Part shown: piece after piece, positions 57,430 through 64,000 of the stretch
Numbering within the stretch: position 1 is the stretch's first letter
How the letters are laid out: each line of letters opens with the position of its first letter
Assembly: GCF_030538755.1 (NCBI RefSeq)
Contig: NZ_JAUNTJ010000004.1
Location: forward strand, 62,001 to 126,000
From: Paracoccus sp. (in: a-proteobacteria)
Lineage (GTDB): Bacteria > Pseudomonadota > Alphaproteobacteria > Rhodobacterales > Rhodobacteraceae
Direction of reading: 5' to 3'
DNA length: 64,000 nucleotides
Program-made: the position numbers and the translations under genes
Notes under the pieces: model-generated
Databases searched by the model: none
What the model was told of the DNA's origin: nothing
The model's input: only the letters and a program-made list of their open reading frames with translations

Positions 57430-58536
57430 CTAAACGGCTTTGGGCAGTGAAATACGGAAAAGCGTGCGGCCGGGGCGCGATTCGACCCGGATGGCGGCAC
57501 CATGATCGGTGATGATCTTGCTGACCAGCGCCAGCCCCAGCCCGGTGCCGTTTTCACGCCCGGAAACAAAGGGTTCGAACACCTGATCGGCGATTTCGGG
57601 CGGCAGGCCGGGGCCGTCGTCCTCGATCTCGATCTGCAAGGGCAGCGGGCGGCTGACCGGCCCGGCCAGCCGGACGCCGCCGTCATACAGGCTGCGCAGC
57701 CGGATGGTGCCGCCGATGCCCGATGCGGTGATCGCCTCGGCGGCGTTTTTCACCAGATTCAGGCAGACCTGCGTCATCTGATCCGCATCAATCATCGCAG
57801 GCGGCAACGAGGGGTCGTATTCCGGCACCAGCACCAGCCCGCGCGCAAAGCCCGCCTGCGCGGACCGGCGCACCCGTTCCAGCACGTCATGCACATTCAC
57901 CGCCACCTGATGCGGCGGCGAGGTATCGCCGAACCGTTCCACCTGATCCAGCAGCGACACGATGCGGCGCGATTCAGCGACGATCATTTCCGCCATCTCG
58001 CGATCCTCGGGCGAGGCGTTCATCGCCATCAACTGCGCCGCGCCGCGAATACCCGCCAGCGGGTTCTTGATCTCATGCGCCAGCATTTCGGCCATGCCGA
58101 TGGCGCTGCGGGCCGCTGTCTTGACCTTGCGCTGATCGGCGCCGATCTCGGGCACGATCATCAGCGTCACCCCCACGCCGCGCGGCGCGCGCGCGATGTG
58201 CAGCCTGCCGGTGCGCGACCGATGCCGCCCGGCCCGGTCGCCGATGTCAAAGCGCACCCCCGGCAGGATCTGCCCGTCGTCGGTGGCAAAGACCCGCGCG
58301 ATCAGCGGCACGGGCGAGGGGTCGATCCGCAGCCGGTCGGCCTTGTCGCCCGCGTCCAGCGGCTTGCCCAGCAGGCTGCGGCGCGACAGGTTCAGCCAGA
58401 CCTCGGCCGCTTCGTTGATGGCCAGCACCCGCCCCTCGGCATCGAGGATCAGCGCGGGCAGCGGCAGCGCCTCCCATTCCGCGCCGGGAAAGACGGGGCC
58501 GGGGGGCGGTCTTGAACCGGGCGGGACGGGCGTCAT
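57430..58536 (-). CDS. ntrB: Nitrogen regulation sensor histidine kinase NtrB
   Basis: A 368-aa soluble histidine kinase that phosphorylates NtrC according to nitrogen/PII status. PAS domain (residues 20-130, WEALPLPALILDAEGRVLAINEAAEVWL), H-box MLAHEIKNPLAGIRGAAQLM, N-box MTQVCLNLVKNAAEAI and the G-box GTGLGLALVSKIITDHGA. Starts within the end of dusB (ATGA) and is followed by ntrC after 12 bases, the classical nifR3-ntrB-ntrC arrangement. Confidence 0.97.
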   Translation of the reverse strand: MTPVPPGSRPPPGPVFPGAEWEALPLPALILDAEGRVLAINEAAEVWLNLSRRSLLGKPLDAGDKADRLRIDPSPVPLIARVFATDDGQILPGVRFDIGDRAGRHRSRTGRLHIARAPRGVGVTLMIVPEIGADQRKVKTAARSAIGMAEMLAHEIKNPLAGIRGAAQLMAMNASPEDREMAEMIVAESRRIVSLLDQVERFGDTSPPHQVAVNVHDVLERVRRSAQAGFARGLVLVPEYDPSLPPAMIDADQMTQVCLNLVKNAAEAITASGIGGTIRLRSLYDGGVRLAGPVSRPLPLQIEIEDDGPGLPPEIADQVFEPFVSGRENGTGLGLALVSKIITDHGAAIRVESRPGRTLFRISLPKAV

Positions 58537-59570
58537 GCGGCACCCCGCGTCACGGGATCGGCATCGGGATCGCCCGCCGCATCGGCATAGACCGAGCGGA
58601 TCAGCGCCATGGCCGCCGCCGGGTCCGGCGCGCGCATCAGCGCCGCGCGGCCCGCAGGATCGGCGCGGTTGGCATCGGCATACCAGCCCAGATGCTTGCG
58701 CGCGACGCGCAGGCCCAGATCGCGCCCATACAGCGACAGGATGTCATCGTAATGCGCCGCCACCGCATCGGCCAGCGCCGCGCCTCGTGGAATGACCGGC
58801 GCGGGCGTGCCGCACAGCTCATGCGCGATCTGCGCCAGCCGCCAGGGCGCACCCTGCGCCCCTCGCCCGACCATCACCGCCTCGGCCCCCGACTGATCCA
58901 GCGCCGCGCGGGCACTGGCGGCATTCACCACGTCGCCATTCGCGACCAAGGGGGGGCGCCCCGGCAGGTTCGCCACATCGCGGATCGCCGCCCAATCGGC
59001 CTGCCCGGTATAGAACTGCGCCCGCGTGCGGCCATGCACCGTCAGCATGGCCACGCCCGCATCGCACGCCCTCCGGGCCAGTTCGGGCGCGTTCAGGCAA
59101 TCGCCGTCCCAGCCCAGCCGCATCTTGACCGTGACCGGCACCGTCACCGCATCGCGGACGGCAGCAATCAGCGACAGCGCCAGATCCAGATCGCGCATCA
59201 GCGCCGCGCCCGACAGGCCGCCCGTCACCTTTTTCGCCGGGCAGCCCATGTTGATGTCGATGACCCGCGCGCCCATGTCCGCCACGATGCGCGCGGTTTC
59301 GGCCATCGCCCCGGCCTCGCGCCCGGCGATCTGGACGCTGACGGGCGCGTGGCCTTCGGTCAGGGCCTTGGCGCGCACGGCAGCGCGGGTCGAGGGGCGG
59401 GGCGTGACCATCTCTGTCGAGGCCACCATCTCGCTGACCATCAGCCCGGCACCGCCATGGCGCTGCACAGCGCGGCGAAAGGGCAGATCGGTGATCCCGG
59501 CCATCGGCGCCAGAAACACCGGCGAGGTCAGGGCAAAGTCACCAAGGGTGATCGGGGCGTATCGCGGCAT
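58533..59570 (-). CDS. dusB: tRNA-dihydrouridine synthase, DusB/NifR3
   Basis: FMN enzyme reducing uridine to dihydrouridine in tRNA, 345 aa. FLAPMAGITDLPFRRAVQRHG, INMGCPAKKVTGGLSGAALMRD with the catalytic Cys, LTVHGRTRAQFYTGQADWAAI, and GRGAQGAPWRL are DusB hallmarks. The gene upstream of ntrBC is known as nifR3 in Rhodobacter. It heads the operon; a 263-base gap separates it from divergent sdaA. Confidence 0.97.
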   Translation of the reverse strand: MPRYAPITLGDFALTSPVFLAPMAGITDLPFRRAVQRHGGAGLMVSEMVASTEMVTPRPSTRAAVRAKALTEGHAPVSVQIAGREAGAMAETARIVADMGARVIDINMGCPAKKVTGGLSGAALMRDLDLALSLIAAVRDAVTVPVTVKMRLGWDGDCLNAPELARRACDAGVAMLTVHGRTRAQFYTGQADWAAIRDVANLPGRPPLVANGDVVNAASARAALDQSGAEAVMVGRGAQGAPWRLAQIAHELCGTPAPVIPRGAALADAVAAHYDDILSLYGRDLGLRVARKHLGWYADANRADPAGRAALMRAPDPAAAMALIRSVYADAAGDPDADPVTRGAA

Positions 59571-59833
59571 TCTTGATCCTTTGGCATTGCATCGCCCCGC
59601 CCTGCCGCGGGGTCCAGCGCACTACCGGGATATGGGCAGAACCGCCGCGCAGGAAACCCCCGACCGCCCGTTTTCCGCGCATTCTGCCGGTTTTTTCGGC
59701 AAAAAGCTGACAGATCGGCGCTGCGGCCATGTCGCATCGCCCCGCCCGTCAGGTCGCATTCGGACTGGCCGCACGACCCGGCGCATGGTCTGATACGCCT
59801 GTTCGCCATCTCTTTCCCCAGACCCGAGGCCGC
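59571..59833. promoter_or_regulatory. Shared upstream region of dusB-ntrBC and sdaA
   Basis: A 263-base divergent gap. It contains a short stem (TGCCG, GTTTTTT, CGGCA at about 59687-59703) and nothing that I can call as a promoter with confidence. No coding sequence. Confidence 0.35.
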
Positions 59834-61216
59834 ATGTTCCTGTCCGTGTTCGATCTGTTCAAGGTGGGCGTTGGCCCTTCGTCCTCGCATACGATGGGAC
59901 CGATGGTTGCCGGGGCGCGCTTTCTGGCGGCGCTGCGCGAACAGCCGTTCCGCGCCCACGGGCTGCGCGCCAGCCTGCACGGATCGCTGGCCTTTACCGG
60001 GCGCGGCCATGCCACCGACCGTGCCACCATTCTGGGGCTGGCCGGGTTCGTGCCCGAAACGCTGGATGCCGATGCCGCCGAGGCCGCGCTGGCCGCCAAC
60101 CGCGACACCAAGACCCTGACGCCCGAGGGGCTGCCGGACCTGCGCTTTGATCCCGAAACCGACCTGACCTTCGATTTCGGCCCTGCCCTGCCCGGCCATG
60201 CGAACGGCATGATTCTGGCGGCGACCGATGCGCAGGGCGACGTCATCTATCAGCAGACCTATTATTCCATCGGCGGCGGCTTTGTTCTGACCGAGGCAGA
60301 ACTGGCCGCACGCGGCGACGACACCCGCTCGGACGATGCGCCCAAGGTGCCGTTCCCCTTTGCCAGCGCGGCGCAGATGCTGGAAATGGCCGAACAGTCG
60401 GGCAAATCCATCGCGCAGATGAAGCGCGCCAATGAGCGGGTGCATCGCAGCGAGGCCGAGATCGACCAGCGCCTGAACCGCATCTGGCAGGTGATGCGCG
60501 ACTGCATGGAGCGCGGGCTGAACACCGGCGGCATCCTGCCCGGCGGGCTGTCGATCCGCCGCCGGGCCATGGGCATCCGCGACAGCCTGATCGCCGAACG
60601 CGGCATGAACCTGACCGCGCCACATGTCATCAACGACTGGATGTCCACCTATGCCATGGCCGTGAACGAGGAAAACGCCGCCGGCGGGCAGGTCGTCACC
60701 GCGCCGACGAATGGCGCGGCGGGAGTGGTGCCCGCCGTGATCCGTTACTGGCTGGATCATGTGCCCGGTGCATCCGAACGCGTCCTGCCCGATTTCCTGC
60801 TGACCGCCGCCGCCATCGGCGGGCTGATTAAACACAACGCCAGCATATCGGGTGCCGAATGCGGCTGTCAGGCCGAGGTGGGTTCGGCCAGCGCCATGGC
60901 CGCTGCCGGTCTGGCCGCCGTTCTGGGCGGCACCCCGCAGCAGATCGAAAACGCCGCCGAAATCGCGCTGGAACATCACCTTGGCATGACCTGCGATCCG
61001 GTGCGCGGGCTGGTGCAGGTGCCCTGCATCGAACGCAACGGTCTGGGCGCGATCAAGGCGGTGTCGGCGGCATCGCTGGCGTTGCGCGGCGACGGCACGC
61101 ATTTCGTGCCGCTGGATGCCGCCATCGAAACCATGCGCCAGACCGGCGTGGACATGTCGGAAAAATACAAGGAAACCTCGCTGGGTGGTCTGGCGGTGAA
61201 TGTGCCGAACTGTTGA
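59834..61216 (+). CDS. sdaA: L-serine ammonia-lyase (iron-sulfur, single-chain)
   Basis: A 460-aa [4Fe-4S] L-serine dehydratase making pyruvate and ammonia. N-terminal [24 protein letters not shown] with the SSSHTxGPM signature; cluster Cys in [14 protein letters not shown] and [20 protein letters not shown]-terminal Cys of VNVPNC. GGGxG-type [18 protein letters not shown]. Start at 59834, not the longer frame at 59729, because family similarity begins MFLSVFDLF. Confidence 0.96.
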   Translation: MFLSVFDLFKVGVGPSSSHTMGPMVAGARFLAALREQPFRAHGLRASLHGSLAFTGRGHATDRATILGLAGFVPETLDADAAEAALAANRDTKTLTPEGLPDLRFDPETDLTFDFGPALPGHANGMILAATDAQGDVIYQQTYYSIGGGFVLTEAELAARGDDTRSDDAPKVPFPFASAAQMLEMAEQSGKSIAQMKRANERVHRSEAEIDQRLNRIWQVMRDCMERGLNTGGILPGGLSIRRRAMGIRDSLIAERGMNLTAPHVINDWMSTYAMAVNEENAAGGQVVTAPTNGAAGVVPAVIRYWLDHVPGASERVLPDFLLTAAAIGGLIKHNASISGAECGCQAEVGSASAMAAAGLAAVLGGTPQQIENAAEIALEHHLGMTCDPVRGLVQVPCIERNGLGAIKAVSAASLALRGDGTHFVPLDAAIETMRQTGVDMSEKYKETSLGGLAVNVPNC

Positions 61217-61324
61217 AGCGGATATTCACCGATCCCCGCCGCCTGCCCCGCTTTGCGCTGGACGGGCGTGGCGCGGCTTTGTAACGCTGTTGCAAAACAG
61301 ACCGGATTTTCGGGGGATATTGAT

Positions 61325-62176
61325 ATGAAGATGCGTCTGGCCGCACTGGCCGTTCTGCCCTTTGCGCTGGCAGCCTGCGACATGGCCGGCCTCAGCCGCC
61401 AACCCGCCGAAGACCCGGCTGCGACCGAGGAACCGGCAGGCCCGCCGCGCCCGCCCGAGGTATCGCCCCTGCAACAGCCGATCGAGATCGCGGGCGCCGA
61501 ACAGCGCGCCGTCGCCACAGCCGAGGCCAGCACCGTGGACACCCGGTCCTTCATGGCGCAGGGCGAGGGCTGGTCGGTCGAGATTCAGGGCGACGTGGCG
61601 CAATACCGGCGCGGCGGCAACCCGCGCAGCGTGGCGGTGAACCGTCTGGTTTTCGCGCGCGGCGTTGAATATGTCGGCGTGCTGGACGGCGCCCCCTTTG
61701 CGTTGACCATCCGTGGCACCGCCTGCGGCAATGCGCCGATGACCGCCAGCCTGCGCGCCGGTGGCCGCACGCTGAGCGGCTGCGCCGCCCCGGCCGAGGC
61801 CCGCACCCTGCCGCGCCCGGCTCCGCAACCGGCTGCCCGCGCCACCACCAGCCGCCCTGCGGCAACCCGCCCGGCCGCAACCCCGGCCCCCGCATCGCGC
61901 CCGGCGACGACGCCAGCAGCGGAAACCCCGGCGACGCCCGCGCCCTCGACAGCCACCACACCGGCGACCCCACCCGCGGCAGAACCGGCAACGCCTGCCA
62001 CTCCGACCACCCCGGCGGCACCGGCACCGGCCACGCCCGCCACTCCGGCACCGGCGGCGGAACCGGCGGCACCTGCTGCTGCCAGCGCACCGGCCACGCC
62101 AGCACCGGCGCAGGCTCCCTCGTCACCGCTGACGCCGGAACTGCCGCCGATGCTGACCTCGCCTTTTGCGGAATAA
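61325..62176 (+). CDS. Lipoprotein with Pro/Ala/Thr-rich C-terminal tail
   Basis: A 283-aa probable lipoprotein. Signal peptide MKMRLAALAVLPFALAAC ends in a lipobox with Cys18. A globular region at about 70-155 (GEGWSVEIQGDVAQYRRGG, VGVLDGAPFALTIRG, TASLRAGGRTLSGCA) resembles COG3650-type domains of periplasmic lipoproteins, with two Cys that may pair. From about residue 160 to 272 the sequence is nearly only Pro, Ala, Thr, Arg and Ser. ATG at 61325, following a short AT-rich stretch (GGGGGATATTGAT) that holds the ribosome binding site. Likely anchored to the outer membrane, role unknown. Confidence 0.85.
   Translation: MKMRLAALAVLPFALAACDMAGLSRQPAEDPAATEEPAGPPRPPEVSPLQQPIEIAGAEQRAVATAEASTVDTRSFMAQGEGWSVEIQGDVAQYRRGGNPRSVAVNRLVFARGVEYVGVLDGAPFALTIRGTACGNAPMTASLRAGGRTLSGCAAPAEARTLPRPAPQPAARATTSRPAATRPAATPAPASRPATTPAAETPATPAPSTATTPATPPAAEPATPATPTTPAAPAPATPATPAPAAEPAAPAAASAPATPAPAQAPSSPLTPELPPMLTSPFAE
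61820..62140 (+). repeat. Low-complexity Pro/Ala/Thr-coding tract
   Basis: Degenerate short repeats of CCGGC, GCCACG, CCGGCA and CCGCC units within the lipoprotein gene encode a PAT-rich linker, including two near-copies of CACGCCCGCCACTCCGGCAC-like sequence. Such tracts may vary in length between strains by slippage or recombination. Confidence 0.75.
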
Positions 62177-62303
62177 CGATCCGCAGCATATCATCCGGCC
62201 CGCCCGCCACAGGGCAGACCGATACAGGGCGGGCTGACACGGGCCGCCACCTGTCATAAAACCGGGTCATCCGGCCCGCGCCGCCGCCGACGAAGGACAG
62301 CCC

Positions 62304-64000
62304 ATGCCCCGATCCCGCCTGTTTCGCCACCTTATGGCCTCCACCCTGCCTGTGGCGATCATCGCCGGCACCCCCTCGGGCATCGCGCTGGCGCAGCCCG
62401 CGCAGGTCATGAACAGCTATGGCCTGCCCGGCGGTGTCGATACGCCTACCGCACAGCGCCTGCCCGACGGCACCCTTGGCGCGACGATTTCCAAATCCGA
62501 CTATGCGCAGCGCAACAATGTGGTGTTTCAGGCCATGCCGCGCCTGACCACCGTGCTGCGCTATTCCCGGATCGAGGGCGTGGGCGATCACAACGATCTG
62601 GGCCATATCTGGGACCGTTCCTTCGACCTGCGCTTTCAGGCGCTGGACGAAGACCGCGACGGCTGGCGCCCCGCCGTGGCCATCGGCTTGCAGGATTTTA
62701 TGGGCACCGGGGTCTATTCCGGCGAATATATCGTTGCCACCAAAACCCTGACGCCACGGCTCAGCGCCTCGGTCGGGGTGGGCTGGGGCACGCTGGCGGG
62801 CAATCCGCGCACGCTGGATGTCGATGACGAAGGCGGCAAGCCGCGCGTCGATGACTGGTTCCGGGGCAGCGCCAAGCCCTTTGCCTCGGTCGCGTGGCAG
62901 GCCAATGACCGGCTGACGCTGGTGGCCGAATATTCCAACGACACCTATCGCGCCATCCACAAACGCGGCAACCAAAGCTGGGACATCCAGCAGGGCGACA
63001 AGGAACCGGGCAGCCACCTGAACTTTGGCGCTTATTACAATTTCGGGCGCGGCTATCAGGCCGGGCTTTACACCATCGGCGGCGACACCATCGGCGCGCA
63101 GTTTTCCTTTGCGCTGAACCCGCGCGAGGCACCCTACCCTTCGGGTCTGGAAAAGGCACCCGCGCCGGTCCGCGCCCGCCCGGCCCCCGCCGCCGACCCG
63201 GAAGGCTGGTCGGGGCAATGGGCCGCCGATCCGACCGCGCAGCCCGCGATCCAGACCGCGCTGGCCGATGCTCTGTCGAAAGAGGGGCAGTTGCTGGAAA
63301 CCATGGTCCTGACCGGCAACCGGGCCGAGGTGCGCATCCGCAACCAGCGTTACATCCAGCAGGCCGAGGCGATTGGCCGCACCGCCCGGCTGATGACCCG
63401 CGCCCTGCCGCCCTCGGTGGAAACGCTGGTGATTACCTCATCCGCGAACGGGATGCCCGCCTCGTCCGTCACATTGCGGCGCAGCGATGTCGAGCGGCTG
63501 GAAAACACCGAGGCCGGGCAGATCGCCGCCGTGGCCAGCCTGACCGATGCCGTGCCCTATCCCGCCGGGCTGGTGCAGACGCCCGACCTGTTCCCCCGGC
63601 TGCGCTGGCGCGTCGGGCCGTATCTGGACATCGGCCTGTTCGATCCGCAGGAACCCTTGCGCTATGAGGCCGGGGCCGAGGCGCGGGCGCGTTACGAAAT
63701 CACGCCGGGGCTGGTGCTGTCTGGCAAGATCCGTCAGCGCGTCATCGGCAATACCGACCAGCGCGGGCCGGGCATCCCCGGTCAGCGCGGCGAACATTAC
63801 AGCGCCGACCAATACGAAGCCGATCCCTCGCTTGAGGTCACGCCGCAGGGGGTGCAGCGGGTGCGCTCGGATACGCGGATGTATACCGGCAACGACAGCC
63901 CCACGATCCCGGAACTGACGCTGGCCTGGTTCGCCCATCCGGCGCAGAACGTCTACACCCGCGTCACCGGCGGCCTGCTGGAACGCGCCTATGGCGGCGT
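62304..64000 (+). CDS. YjbH-like outer-membrane/exopolysaccharide protein (3' end outside window)
   Basis: At least 565 residues, cut by the window end. A signal peptide (residues 1-30, ending GIALA) precedes the YjbH domain: SYGLPGGVDTPTAQRLPDGTL, MPRLTTVLRYSRIEG, RSFDLRFQALDEDRDGWRPA and AIGLQDFMGTGVYSGEYIVA. Later residues are beta-barrel-like repeats. GAAGGA stands seven bases before the ATG. YjbH proteins act in exopolysaccharide production with YjbEFG in enterobacteria; here no partner gene is visible upstream, and the downstream side is outside the window. Confidence 0.88.
   Translation, partial: MPRSRLFRHLMASTLPVAIIAGTPSGIALAQPAQVMNSYGLPGGVDTPTAQRLPDGTLGATISKSDYAQRNNVVFQAMPRLTTVLRYSRIEGVGDHNDLGHIWDRSFDLRFQALDEDRDGWRPAVAIGLQDFMGTGVYSGEYIVATKTLTPRLSASVGVGWGTLAGNPRTLDVDDEGGKPRVDDWFRGSAKPFASVAWQANDRLTLVAEYSNDTYRAIHKRGNQSWDIQQGDKEPGSHLNFGAYYNFGRGYQAGLYTIGGDTIGAQFSFALNPREAPYPSGLEKAPAPVRARPAPAADPEGWSGQWAADPTAQPAIQTALADALSKEGQLLETMVLTGNRAEVRIRNQRYIQQAEAIGRTARLMTRALPPSVETLVITSSANGMPASSVTLRRSDVERLENTEAGQIAAVASLTDAVPYPAGLVQTPDLFPRLRWRVGPYLDIGLFDPQEPLRYEAGAEARARYEITPGLVLSGKIRQRVIGNTDQRGPGIPGQRGEHYSADQYEADPSLEVTPQGVQRVRSDTRMYTGNDSPTIPELTLAWFAHPAQNVYTRVTGGLLERAYGG

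Noticed and set aside
59687-59703. A TGCCG/CGGCA stem as a terminator or riboswitch before sdaA
   Set aside because: The stem is only 5 bp with a T-rich loop and sits in a divergent promoter gap; no riboswitch consensus was recognised.
1-64000. tRNA, rRNA, CRISPR arrays, insertion sequences and prophage genes
   Set aside because: Looked for by eye in all intergenic gaps; none found. A tRNAscan or Infernal run would be needed to exclude small RNAs.

Overview
The window is a high-GC, gene-dense chromosomal segment from an alphaproteobacterium, most likely Rhodobacteraceae and probably close to Paracoccus. Three things point there: a dusB(nifR3)-ntrB-ntrC-ntrY-ntrX block whose NtrC lacks the sigma-54 contact loop, as described for Rhodobacter; an aerobic-type cobaltochelatase pair cobS/cobT; and a dispersed intergenic motif (CATCTTTGGTCCYTAAATATCC) that I associate with this family. 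About 50 genes are present and almost all look intact. I see no tRNA, rRNA, CRISPR array, insertion sequence or prophage gene.

Region 1 (1-6.7 kb, minus strand) is one carbohydrate ABC-transporter operon: binding protein, two permeases, a DUF5107 protein, the ATPase and, last, a regulator cut by the window edge. That regulator joins an RpiR-type HTH to what looks like a DeoR-type sensor domain, and two RpiR-like boxes lie in front of the operon. Region 2 (6.9-20.5 kb) is a galactoside regulon. A central IclR regulator with operator-like inverted repeats separates a minus operon (IclR, MalK-type ATPase, DgoD, GH2 beta-galactosidase) from a plus operon (binding protein, two permeases, GH36 alpha-galactosidase, DgoK, DgoA). 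It ends with a convergent SDR dehydrogenase/SMP-30 lactonase pair. Together these encode uptake, hydrolysis of galactosides and the complete De Ley-Doudoroff route from galactose to pyruvate plus glyceraldehyde-3-phosphate.

Region 3 (20.6-34.8 kb) is mostly housekeeping: mog, an OYE-family flavoprotein, argG with a clear terminator, ilvA, cobS-hypothetical-cobT, a sigma-like protein with a C-terminal membrane anchor, DUF808, DUF1045 and DUF475 proteins, and an aminotransferase. Region 4 (35-39.5 kb) is a putrescine/gamma-glutamyl catabolic set (class I amidotransferase, PaiB-like flavoprotein, PuuA-like ligase, PuuB-like oxidase). It is flanked by inverted copies of the dispersed motif and contains, on the opposite strand, a small CxCxxC gene with an apparent frameshift.

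Region 5 (39.6-52.2 kb) holds an rRNA methyltransferase, an LLM flavoprotein, an acyl-CoA ligase, dnaE, and a BMP-type (nucleoside-like) ABC operon carrying an extra small membrane protein between its two permeases. Region 6 (52.2-59.6 kb) is the nitrogen regulatory block ntrX/ntrY and ntrC/ntrB/dusB. Region 7 holds sdaA, a lipoprotein with a Pro/Ala/Thr-rich tail, and the start of a yjbH-like exopolysaccharide/outer-membrane gene that runs off the window.
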